From assembly GCA_937982065.1 (NCBI GenBank), contig CALJMO010000067.1, positions 1-64,000 of the forward strand: DNA of 64,000 bases, in the 5' to 3' direction. Source of the DNA: an uncultured Collinsella sp. (lineage in GTDB: Bacteria; Actinomycetota; Coriobacteriia; Coriobacteriales; Coriobacteriaceae). The translations under genes and the position numbers were made by a program. Positions 8,009-15,549 of the stretch are shown piece after piece. The notes under the pieces are model-generated. The model was not told the DNA's origin. It ran no database searches and saw nothing but the letters and a program-made list of their open reading frames with translations. The first letter of the stretch is position 1; every line of letters starts with the position of its first letter.

Positions 8009-9115
8009 ATGACTGAAACCATCTTCTCCCCCTCATTTGGAAATCGCCCGTCCTATCTAGTCGGGCGCAGAAATGTAATTTCGACATTCATCTCCGGCCT
8101 TGAGCAGGAGCCTGGCAATCGAGACCGAGCCATGCTCATGCTCGGCCAGCGAGGCAGCGGCAAGACGGTTCTTCTGTGGGAACTTGCCGACCGCGCACGC
8201 AAGCTCGGCTTTGTTGTCGCCACGCCCACCGTAGCCTCCGAGGATATGCTCGAGCGCATTGTTGAGAAGATCCAGGAAACGGGCGAGCCTTACGTCAACA
8301 AACGCCGCCTTCCCAAACTCACGAGCGGCAGTCTAAGTGTTTTTGGGTTCTCGGCAGGCCTCGAGTTCACACGAGACGTGCAGGAGTCCAAGAGCTTTCA
8401 GTTCAAGCTCACACAGCTCGCGCGCAAACTGACGGAGCAGGGACACGGCATCCTCATCCTCATCGACGAGCTCCAAGCAAATTCACCCGAGATCAGACAG
8501 CTCGTCACCGCCTATCAAGAGCTGGTCGGCGAACGGCTCAACGTCGCGCTCGTCATGGCGGGCCTCCCGGGAGCCGTCTGCGCGACACTCAATGACCGTG
8601 TGCTGACATTTCTCAACCGTGCTCGCAAGGTTACGCTTGAACCGCTTTCAGTCGGAGATGTCGATGCCTATTATCAGCGGGCTTTCGAAGAGCTCGACCT
8701 TGATATCCCAAGCGATCTTCGGCTGGACGCCGCTCGCGCAACTCAGGGCTCGCCCTATATGCTGCAGCTCATCGGCTACAACATCGCCAATCGTTGCCAG
8801 GCAGGAGAACGTGTAACGCCAGAGCAAGTCGACGGAGCAATCGAAGCGTCAAAGGCCGATTTTGAAAACGATGTGTGCGAAACGACGCTCGCCGCGCTAT
8901 CGGACCAAGATGTTGCGTTTCTCGCCGCAATGACCGATGACGAAAGCGCCGTGTCTCGCATTTCTGATGTTGCGAAGCGCATGTCAGTCACGCCCGACTA
9001 CGCACAAAAGTATCGCCGGCGCCTCATCGACGCCGGCGTAATCGAGCAGGCGCGCCGCGGTTACGTGCGTTTCGCTGTTCCATATATGGCTGACTATCTG
9101 CGCAGCCAGCTCTAA
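8009..9115 (+). CDS. AAA+ ATPase, function unknown, flanked by a duplication
   Basis: A 368-aa ATP-binding protein. Walker A is GQRGSGKT (46-53) and Walker B is ILILIDEL (148-155). An AAA lid follows, and the last 80 residues look like a winged helix (DVAKRMSVTPDYAQKYRRRL). This build is shared by orphan archaeal-type ATPases and ORC/Cdc6-like proteins. A very purine-rich leader ends in the ribosome site AAAGGAG. The gene sits between direct copies of local sequence (7692-7950 and 9118-9290), which marks it as an insertion. No partner gene or toxin is next to it. The role is unknown. Confidence 0.8.
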   Translation: MTETIFSPSFGNRPSYLVGRRNVISTFISGLEQEPGNRDRAMLMLGQRGSGKTVLLWELADRARKLGFVVATPTVASEDMLERIVEKIQETGEPYVNKRRLPKLTSGSLSVFGFSAGLEFTRDVQESKSFQFKLTQLARKLTEQGHGILILIDELQANSPEIRQLVTAYQELVGERLNVALVMAGLPGAVCATLNDRVLTFLNRARKVTLEPLSVGDVDAYYQRAFEELDLDIPSDLRLDAARATQGSPYMLQLIGYNIANRCQAGERVTPEQVDGAIEASKADFENDVCETTLAALSDQDVAFLAAMTDDESAVSRISDVAKRMSVTPDYAQKYRRRLIDAGVIEQARRGYVRFAVPYMADYLRSQL

Positions 9116-9117
9116 GC

Positions 9118-9154
9118 AACCACCACAAAAGGAACAGGCACCTTTGTGGTGGTT
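9118..9154 (+). terminator. CCACCACAAA hairpin, right copy
   Basis: AACCACCACAAAAGG pairs with CCTTTGTGGTGGTT, beginning 2 bases after the ATPase stop codon. It probably terminates that gene, and it is a copy of the hairpin at 7692-7730. Confidence 0.6.
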
Positions 9155-9165
9155 TGGGGCGGTTT

Positions 9166-9222
9166 GTCTTGATCTGTAACAGGTAGAGACGATTTAGCCC
9201 GATAGATGTTACAGATTGAGAC
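9166..9222. repeat. 57-bp palindromic unit, isolated copy
   Basis: Arms 9166-9180 and 9208-9222 have the core ATCTGTAAC/GTTACAGAT. Its left flank matches the unit at 7741 and its right flank the unit at 7821, as expected if two units collapsed into one by recombination, or one expanded into two. Confidence 0.75.
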
Positions 9223-9230
9223 GGAAGATT

Positions 9231-9875
9231 CTAATCGCAGGCGATGTCGAGATTTTTGCCGATGAGGCCTACGTAGCCGCCTTCGGCTGCCTTGGGGCTG
9301 TCAGCATGGCAGAGAACCCACTTGTCGGCCTTCCAGTAGCAGTAGCTGTCACCGGCGGCAGGCATGTCGGCTGCAGCCTCGGGGCGCGGGCCGTTGGTGC
9401 CCGCCGGCAGCGCCACCATCACCTGGAAGCCGCCGTCGTCGACCATGCAGGGCGTATAGTGGAGCGTGGTGTTGAAAACCTCGACAACCTTGCCCGCCGG
9501 CACGCGGAACGCCTTGACGCATGCGGTGTCGAGTTTGCCGTCCTCGATCTCCCAGCGATGCGCCACAAGCAGGATAAAGTCGCGGGCGCCCAGGTTGAAT
9601 TCGCTGGCGCGGTGATACTCCAAGCAGTTGAGCTTCGTGTTGTGGCCGTTGCACCAGCCGAGCTGGAAGAGACGACCGCCAAACATGAGAAAGCCCAGTT
9701 TATCGGCATCCTTGACGCCCTCGAGCTCCGGCGCGCTTGCTACGTACTTGCTGCCCTCGGGGATGGGCGTGGCGGAGAGCGCCTCGAGCACGGGCAACGT
9801 GAGCTCGGACGGAACGTCATCCCAAACGTTGCCATAGGATTTGAACTCGGGATTGTTGACAGAGTAGATATGCAT
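9231..9875 (-). CDS. DUF4867 family protein
   Basis: A 214-aa soluble protein matching the DUF4867 family, which is often found near sugar-metabolism genes and is thought to have a cupin-like fold. The function is not established. The start was moved to ATG 9875, which follows the Shine-Dalgarno AACAGGAGTG; an upstream in-frame ATG at 9911 lacks one. The last codons are duplicated at 7887-7950 on the far side of the ATPase gene. Confidence 0.75.
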   Translation of the reverse strand: MHIYSVNNPEFKSYGNVWDDVPSELTLPVLEALSATPIPEGSKYVASAPELEGVKDADKLGFLMFGGRLFQLGWCNGHNTKLNCLEYHRASEFNLGARDFILLVAHRWEIEDGKLDTACVKAFRVPAGKVVEVFNTTLHYTPCMVDDGGFQVMVALPAGTNGPRPEAAADMPAAGDSYCYWKADKWVLCHADSPKAAEGGYVGLIGKNLDIACD

Positions 9876-9958
9876 GTTCACTCCTGTTCGCTTATGTGAC
9901 AGTACAAACATTCTAAAACAAACATGAGCGATTTTGAACGCTCATCCCGACCACTCAA

Positions 9959-9990
9959 CAAAAAGGCGCCCCCGCATAAGCGAAGGCGCC
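9959..9990 (-). terminator. luxS terminator
   Basis: On the minus strand GGCGCCTTCGC pairs with GCGGGGGCGCC (two G-U pairs, TTAT loop), directly followed by TTTTTG. It lies about 30 bases after the luxS stop and is a clear intrinsic terminator. Confidence 0.8.
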
Positions 9991-10019
9991 CAATGCGCAC
10001 GTTTTAGACGATAAAACCC

Positions 10020-10508
10020 TTATGCCTGCTGATAGTGCAGGTGCTTCTCGTCGATATCGGCCAGGTCGCGGTTGAGGTAACGGTGCGCGAGCCAGTTCGC
10101 CATGGGAAGGTTCTGGTCCAGGTAGTTACCGCACTCCTCGGGAGCGGCACCGGGGACATCGCCCTCAAAGCCGGCGACAAACTCGAACAGCTCACGCACG
10201 AGTGGCAGAATCTCCTCACTCGTCAGCTCACCAAAAACGACGAGGTAAAAGCCCGTGCGGCAGCCCATGGGGCCAAAGTAGACAATGCGGCTCGACCACT
10301 CGGCATGATTGCGAAGGAACGTCGCGCCCAGGTGCTCGATGGTGTGGCACTCGGCCGTGTTCATGACCGGCTCCTTGTTGGGCGTGGTCAGGCGCAGGTC
10401 AAACGTGGTGACGGCGGCACCGGTCGCCGGATCGCGGTCGATGCGGCTCACATACACGCCGGGCTCAAGCAACAGATGATCAACGGAAAAGCTGGCGATG
10501 CGCTCCAT
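10020..10508 (-). CDS. luxS: S-ribosylhomocysteine lyase (LuxS)
   Basis: Cleaves S-ribosylhomocysteine to homocysteine and the AI-2 precursor DPD in the activated methyl cycle. At 162 aa it has the family size. The metal ligands are His55 and His59 (HTIEH) and Cys126 (PEECGN); catalytic Cys83 is in GPMGCRTGFY. ATG 10508 follows GAGAGGATC. It is monocistronic, with its own terminator. No pfs gene is nearby. Confidence 0.95.
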   Translation of the reverse strand: MERIASFSVDHLLLEPGVYVSRIDRDPATGAAVTTFDLRLTTPNKEPVMNTAECHTIEHLGATFLRNHAEWSSRIVYFGPMGCRTGFYLVVFGELTSEEILPLVRELFEFVAGFEGDVPGAAPEECGNYLDQNLPMANWLAHRYLNRDLADIDEKHLHYQQA

Positions 10509-10533
10509 GGCAGATCCTCTCGATAGTCAAATT

Positions 10534-10600
10534 GGAACGGGGCTCTTTTAGCTGGTTCGAATGGTCGCACTAATCATACTAGTCAAAAAAGCCCCGTCCC
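10534..10600. repeat. 67-bp inverted repeat between luxS and the nucleoside hydrolase
   Basis: GGAACGGGGCTCTTTT (10534-10549) and AAAAAAGCCCCGTCCC (10585-10600) are complementary at 14 of 16 positions, separated by 35 bases. It follows the nucleoside hydrolase stop by 11 bases and may terminate that operon. Its length equals that of the other 67-bp family, but the sequence differs. Confidence 0.55.
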
Positions 10601-10611
10601 AAAAAGACAAC

Positions 10612-11586
10612 TTAGCCCAGGACACGGGCCATACGTGTCTTGAACTCGGACAGGAAGCGCGGAGCATCCACGGTCAGTGCCACAAGCGCGCTCTTGTCCG
10701 GATCGGACAGGCGGCGCTCATCGCAGATGGTGCGACCGCGGTACTCGCCCAGCAGATCAACACGCAGGTTGCAGCCGAGCGCACCTACGAGCGTGGGGTC
10801 GATCGCCACGGCAACGGCCAGCGGATCGTGCAACGCGCAGCCGCCCAGGTAGGGCGCGTTCATCTCGTACGAGCCAATGTAGTGCTCGACCATGCTCGCA
10901 AATGCGCAGCCAGCCATAGTGCCCGAGCCCGTCCAGCCGGCAATGTCGCGGCGTGTGAGCACCACGCGATGCGTCACGTCCAGACCCACCATGGTGAGCT
11001 TACGGCCCGAGCGCAGCACCGCGTCGGCTGCCTCAGGGTCGCTCACCATGTTGGCCTCGGCGCCCGCGCTCACGTTGCCGGGCACGGTAAGGGCGCCGCC
11101 CATCACGACCACGCGGCCGATGGACATCATCGCCGCCGCATCGCGCTCCAGGGCGAGCGCCAGGTTGGAGAGCGGGCCAGTCGCTACGTAGACCAGATCG
11201 GGACCATAGGTACGCGCGGCATCGATCAGATAATCGACCGCCGCGTTGCCGTCGGCCGAGGTCGCTCCCACCGGCTCGTAGGGCGACGCGGGCACGCTCG
11301 CGCCGCCGATGCCGTTCTTGCCGTGAATGAGCGCGGTGGACGCCGGCGGCGTATAGGGCTCAGTCGCCTGCAGAGGACGGTCGGCACCCAGGTACACCGG
11401 AACCTCGGGGCGACCCAGCAGATCGAGCACCGCCAGGCAGTTGTGCGCCGATTGCTCGACGCGCACGTTGCCAAAGCACGTGGTGATGCCCACGAGCTCC
11501 ACCTCGGGGCTCGCGATGGCATAGGCCAGCGCCATCGCATCGTCCACACCCATATCCAGATCAAGGATCAGCTTCTTGATTGCCAT
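10612..11586 (-). CDS. Nucleoside hydrolase (inosine-uridine preferring family)
   Basis: A 324-aa Ca2+-dependent enzyme that splits ribonucleosides into base and ribose. The N-terminal DLDMGVDDAMAL carries the Asp cluster that binds Ca2+ and ribose. The middle and C-terminal motifs (TGPLSNLALAL, HDPLAVAVA) are typical of the family. It follows ribokinase by 30 bases, so the two form a salvage operon: the hydrolase frees ribose and the kinase phosphorylates it. The exact base preference cannot be read from the sequence. Confidence 0.9.
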   Translation of the reverse strand: MAIKKLILDLDMGVDDAMALAYAIASPEVELVGITTCFGNVRVEQSAHNCLAVLDLLGRPEVPVYLGADRPLQATEPYTPPASTALIHGKNGIGGASVPASPYEPVGATSADGNAAVDYLIDAARTYGPDLVYVATGPLSNLALALERDAAAMMSIGRVVVMGGALTVPGNVSAGAEANMVSDPEAADAVLRSGRKLTMVGLDVTHRVVLTRRDIAGWTGSGTMAGCAFASMVEHYIGSYEMNAPYLGGCALHDPLAVAVAIDPTLVGALGCNLRVDLLGEYRGRTICDERRLSDPDKSALVALTVDAPRFLSEFKTRMARVLG

Positions 11587-11616
11587 TGTTCTACTCCGCT
11601 TCTCCGTCTTTATCGT

Positions 11617-12579
11617 TTAACCAAACCAATGTTCAACTTCGGCGCGCGTGGGAATCGATTGCTGAGCGCCCAAGCGCGACACCGTCACTGCCGAGGCGCG
11701 AGCACCCGCGGTCATGCACTCAAAGAGCGGCAAGCCCTCTAGGCGAGCCGCCGCCAACGCGCCGATAAACGTATCGCCGGCGGCCGTGGTATCGACTACC
11801 GTACTCGAAAGTGCCGGCATGCGCAGCAGCTCACCGCCATCGCCGAGCGTAACCGAGCCGGCACCGCCCAACGTGATGACCGCAGCTCCGGCACCCCTAG
11901 CGAGCAGGACGTTGAGCGCCGCGACGCAGCTTGCATCGTCCGCGGGCAAGATTCCCGTCAGCACCTGGCACTCGGTCTCGTTGGGACAGACCAGGTCGAC
12001 CGCAGGCCAGACCTCCGCAGGCAGCTCGCAGGCAGGCGCTGGATTAAAGACCGTATAGAACCCCAGCTCGTGAGCGCAAACAAGTGCCTCGGCCGTCGCC
12101 GCAAGGTCACATTCGCCCTGGGCGATAAAGACGCTTCCGGCAGCCGGGGCAATCTCGCTGGCGTCGCCGTCGAACTCATGGGCCACCAGACGCCTCAGCG
12201 CGCAGGCAACGTCCGCGCCCGCAAGCGCATGGTTGGCGCCCGGTGACAGTATGATGCGGTTGTCGCCCTCGCAGCGAATGATGGTCGCCGTTCCCGTCTC
12301 CACGTCATCGCGATGCACTACAAAGTCACAGTCCACGCCGGCGTCTTGGAGCCCCGCCACGAGCGACGCGCCGAACGCGTCGCGACCGACCGCGCCGATC
12401 ATGCACGTGCGCGCACCCATGCGCGCAGCGGCGACGGCCTGGTTGGCGCCCTTACCGCCGGCGTTGGTGATAAAACCGCTACCACCGACTGTCTCGCCCG
12501 CGCGCGGCATGCACTCGCACGCCACCGAAAGGTCCATGTTCATGCTGCCGAACACCGCAACGATGCCGCGATCTGCCAT
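11617..12579 (-). CDS. rbsK: Ribokinase
   Basis: A 320-aa PfkB-family kinase making ribose-5-phosphate. Signatures include GSMNMD near the start, GGKGANQAVAAARMG (sugar-binding region) and the catalytic DTTAAGDTFIG near the end. The start is ATG 12579, behind the Shine-Dalgarno GAGGAGG; the longer frame to 12633 lacks one. It is the first gene of the operon with the nucleoside hydrolase. Confidence 0.93.
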   Translation of the reverse strand: MADRGIVAVFGSMNMDLSVACECMPRAGETVGGSGFITNAGGKGANQAVAAARMGARTCMIGAVGRDAFGASLVAGLQDAGVDCDFVVHRDDVETGTATIIRCEGDNRIILSPGANHALAGADVACALRRLVAHEFDGDASEIAPAAGSVFIAQGECDLAATAEALVCAHELGFYTVFNPAPACELPAEVWPAVDLVCPNETECQVLTGILPADDASCVAALNVLLARGAGAAVITLGGAGSVTLGDGGELLRMPALSSTVVDTTAAGDTFIGALAAARLEGLPLFECMTAGARASAVTVSRLGAQQSIPTRAEVEHWFG

Positions 12580-12642
12580 GGAAACCTCCTCATCTGCGGG
12601 CCTTATGCCCACCGTTGGCCGTCGATCGTGCACTCTCGCACC

Positions 12643-12673
12643 CCCTATAACTTTAGTTCACTTTGATGTGAAC
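12643..12673 (-). promoter_or_regulatory. Candidate rbsK operon promoter and operator
   Basis: On the minus strand TTCACA and TATAGG are 17 bases apart. The perfect palindrome GTTCAC-TTTGAT-GTGAAC (12656-12673) overlaps the -35 box, a good place for a repressor. The regulator gene is not in the window. Confidence 0.45.
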
Positions 12674-12752
12674 GCACCCTTGAGGTTGCGCCAGCAGCAA
12701 GCATTCACAGGAGCAGGCAGCTACAATGAATACGTGCTGATTATTCTCGTCA

Positions 12753-15005
12753 TTGGATGATGTTTTATGGAACAATTCTCGCAATCGGGCTCGCGCGGTC
12801 GACGCCGCACGGGCAACGAGCCGGCGCCGCACGGGCAACGAGCCGGCGCCGCACGAACGCGTGAAGAGCGAACGCCGTGCCAACGAGCCGCGACGCACCG
12901 CGAGCCCCCATCGCGCTTCTGCCAACAACGCGGGCCGCGCCAACACTCCCGCCGCGGAGCAGACGCCTGCTCGCCCCAAGTCCCGCTACATCCCTGCCCT
13001 TGACGGCCTGCGCACGCTTGCCGTCGTCGCGGTGGTGCTCTATCACCTCAACCTCACGTGGGCGCAGGGCGGTCTGCTCGGCGTCACGATCTTCTTTGTG
13101 CTTTCGGGCTATCTGATCACACGCTTGCTGCTCAACGAAGTCGCTAAGACCGGACGCATCGACCTTAAGAGCTTCTGGATTCGCCGCATCCGTCGCCTGG
13201 TCCCCGCCGTGGTAACGGTAGTGTTTGTAACCTGCGCGCTGTGCACTATCTTTAACCACGTGATGCTCACCAAGATGCGTCCCGACATCCTGCCGTCGCT
13301 GCTGTTCTTCAACAACTGGTGGCAGATTGCCCAAAACGTCTCGTACTTCAATGCCCTGGGCGACCCCTCGCCGCTCACGCACTTTTGGTCGCTTGCCATC
13401 GAGGAACAGTTCTACCTGATTTGGCCGCCACTGCTGTTTGCCATGGTATCCATGCATGTGAGCAAGCCCAACACGCGCCGCGTGGTTCTGGGCCTTGCCG
13501 CGGTATCTGCCCTAGCCATGATGGTGCTTTACAACCCTGCCGCCGACCCCAGCCGCGTGTACTACGGCACCGACACCCGCGTGTTCTCGCTGCTGCTGGG
13601 TGCCTGGATGGCCTTTATCCCCGATCGCGACCTGGCGCCGGTGCGTCTCGCTCATCGTTTGGGGCTCAATCGCCTGGCTGGCGCCGTCAAGCACGGCAAG
13701 AACGCCGAGGGCAAGCCTGGCGAGAAGGCCGACGAATCAGCCGAGACCGCCCCGGCACAGCCGAGCGCCCTCGTGCGCTTTTGGTCCTCGCCCGCATCCA
13801 TCGATGTATTGGGCGTCGTGGGTCTGGTTGGCCTTGCCGCCATGGTCGCGCTCACCAACGGCTACACCGCGTTCCAGTATCGCGGCGGCACGCTGTTATG
13901 CTCCATCCTCACGCTCATGGTCATCGCGGCCTGCGTGCAGCCCCAGGGCACGGTCGCACGAGCTTTGGCCGCCGAGCCACTCGTGTGGGTTGGCAAGCGC
14001 TCGTACAGCATCTACCTGTGGCACTATCCGCTGCTGTTGCTCATGAACCCGGTCGCCAACATCAACGATACGCCGTGGTGGCAGTACATTTTGCAGGTGT
14101 TGTTGGTGGTCGCCGTGGCAGAGTGCTGCTATCGCTTTATCGAGACTCCGTTTAGGAAGGGCGCCTTTGAGCGCACCGTGTCCGAGTTCCGCGACGGCAC
14201 CACCACGCCCGCTAACTGGGTACGCGCGCACGTCCCTGTCTGCGCAGCCTGCGCTGTCGTGTTGGTCGTTGCACTGGGCGGCCTGATCTTTGTGCCCGAG
14301 ACGTCTGCGCTGAGCGGCGAGGGCGCCGAAGTTCTGAACAAGGAAGCCAAGAACACCGCGCCCACCGACCAGCAGGCGGCCGACGACACCGACAAGGACA
14401 ACGACGGCTTCCCCGATGGCTCCTACGATCTGCTTATGATCGGCGACTCCGTGTCGCTGCGTGCCGTAGACACCTTTGACGGCGTGTTCCCGCACAGCCA
14501 TATCGATGCCGAAAAGGGCCGCCAGTTTGATGCGGGGCGCACGACATTTGAAGGCTATATCCAGCAGAACCTTGCCGGCAAGATCGTGGTCTTTGCCCTG
14601 GGCACCAACGGCTTGGTAACCGACGACCAGATCGACGCCATCATGGCCGATGCGGGAGATAAGCGTATGGTGGTGTTTGTGAACACGCGCAGCCCGCAGC
14701 CGTGGGTTGGCTCTACCAACCAGGCCATCGCCAACGCCGCTACGCGCTACAAGAACGTGCGCGTTATCGACTGGTACGGATACAGTGCCAACCGCAACGA
14801 CCTGTTCGATGGCGATGGCACGCACCTATCGACCACTGGCGTGACTGAGTACCTCAACTTGATCCACGATGCCGTCAAGAAGGACCTGCCCGTACACCCC
14901 GAGGATCACGTCAACGATCCGCAGCCAGCAGCCGTCAAGTCTGCCACCGACGCGCTCGTCAACGCGCTCGCTCTCAAGCCGCACAAGCTGGGCACCGACA
15001 AGTAA
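12753..15005 (+). CDS. OatA-like membrane acyltransferase with SGNH domain
   Basis: A 750-aa protein: a charged, Arg-rich cytoplasmic tail of about 75 residues, an acyltransferase-3 domain of about ten helices (RYIPALDGLRTLAVVAVVLYH with the catalytic His region, to about residue 470), then an extracytoplasmic SGNH-hydrolase-like domain (MIGDSVS, ALGTNG, DGTHLS). This is the plan of OatA, which O-acetylates peptidoglycan muramic acid; another cell-envelope glycan is possible. The frame opens at a poor TTG (12753). A 22-bp tandem repeat at 12803-12855 separates it from a better ATG at 12767 in another frame; with one repeat copy that ATG would be in frame. Confidence 0.85.
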   Translation: MDDVLWNNSRNRARAVDAARATSRRRTGNEPAPHERVKSERRANEPRRTASPHRASANNAGRANTPAAEQTPARPKSRYIPALDGLRTLAVVAVVLYHLNLTWAQGGLLGVTIFFVLSGYLITRLLLNEVAKTGRIDLKSFWIRRIRRLVPAVVTVVFVTCALCTIFNHVMLTKMRPDILPSLLFFNNWWQIAQNVSYFNALGDPSPLTHFWSLAIEEQFYLIWPPLLFAMVSMHVSKPNTRRVVLGLAAVSALAMMVLYNPAADPSRVYYGTDTRVFSLLLGAWMAFIPDRDLAPVRLAHRLGLNRLAGAVKHGKNAEGKPGEKADESAETAPAQPSALVRFWSSPASIDVLGVVGLVGLAAMVALTNGYTAFQYRGGTLLCSILTLMVIAACVQPQGTVARALAAEPLVWVGKRSYSIYLWHYPLLLLMNPVANINDTPWWQYILQVLLVVAVAECCYRFIETPFRKGAFERTVSEFRDGTTTPANWVRAHVPVCAACAVVLVVALGGLIFVPETSALSGEGAEVLNKEAKNTAPTDQQAADDTDKDNDGFPDGSYDLLMIGDSVSLRAVDTFDGVFPHSHIDAEKGRQFDAGRTTFEGYIQQNLAGKIVVFALGTNGLVTDDQIDAIMADAGDKRMVVFVNTRSPQPWVGSTNQAIANAATRYKNVRVIDWYGYSANRNDLFDGDGTHLSTTGVTEYLNLIHDAVKKDLPVHPEDHVNDPQPAAVKSATDALVNALALKPHKLGTDK
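12803..12855 (+). repeat. 22-bp tandem repeat, 2.4 copies, in the acyltransferase 5' end
   Basis: Two perfect 22-bp copies (12803-12824 and 12825-12846, beginning CGCCGCACGGGCAACG) are followed by a partial third, CGCCGCACG. The unit is not a multiple of three, so copy-number change shifts the frame. Confidence 0.9.
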
Positions 15006-15028
15006 CCTGCAGCGCAAACTTCCCACAT

Positions 15029-15066
15029 CCGGAGGGGGTGTCTGCCACGGCAGACACCCCCTCCGG
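15029..15066 (+). terminator. Terminator hairpin after the acyltransferase
   Basis: CCGGAGGGGGTGTCTG pairs perfectly with CAGACACCCCCTCCGG around a 6-base loop, 23 bases after the stop. It is a very stable hairpin but has no T-run after it. Confidence 0.7.
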
Positions 15067-15109
15067 CAGTTAGGGACGTTCCTTATGTGCCGGTACCTAG
15101 GGACACTCC
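15067..15109. repeat. GGGAC-type short repeat remnant
   Basis: The segment around TTAGGGACGTTCC ... CTAGGGACACTCC has two related half-sites. It resembles the GGGGAC repeats at 18959 and 27387 (shared GGGACGTTC-TTA). It is similar in style to REP sequences linked to RAYT transposases in other bacteria; that comparison is from memory. Confidence 0.4.
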
Positions 15110-15238
15110 TGGCGCAGCCAATGAAGACCTCTACGGATGAATTCCAGGCCGCTCCGTCGCTCCAGACATCGTTTCCGCGCCTCGTGCCTGCCCCAAACAA
15201 TCAAAACAAGCCCTTTTCGCCGCACCCTCAAAGGTCTG

Positions 15239-15466
15239 TGGGCAAAAAAGGGCAAATATGAGTACTGTTACCATTTTAGTAGCAGGCAAAACCACCCAAA
15301 ATGACGTCCGAGCGACCCCTACAACCCCCTAAAGCAGCCAACCTGACTGGTTTAAGGCGTATTGGAGCCAATTTTAATGAACATATTAAAGGCTATGTTC
15401 ATTATCTTTTAGGATGTAAATGCTATTCACTTAGCAACATTACTCATATTTGGCATTTTTTGTCCA
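15239..15466. repeat. 228-bp A+T-rich element with 45-base imperfect inverted ends
   Basis: The end at 15239-15283 and the reverse complement of 15422-15466 match at 35 of 45 positions, with identical blocks such as CAAATATGAGTA. The inside holds a further hairpin (GAACATA ... TATGTTC). It lies between the convergent acyltransferase and transporter genes, has no coding potential and is clearly richer in A+T than its surroundings. It looks like a MITE-like or regulatory element; no target duplication was recognised. Confidence 0.6.
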
Positions 15467-15495
15467 TTGCTATATAACTAACACCCTATAGCAGA

Positions 15496-15531
15496 CAAAA
15501 AACAGGCCGCAGCCCATCGCTGCGGCCTGTT
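15496..15531 (-). terminator. Terminator of the Mg-transporter operon
   Basis: On the minus strand AACAGGCCGCAG pairs with CTGCGGCCTGTT and runs into TTTTTTGTC. It lies 19 bases after the stop at 15550 and is a textbook intrinsic terminator. Confidence 0.88.
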
Positions 15532-15549
15532 CGGAAGCAAAAGTGGGCG

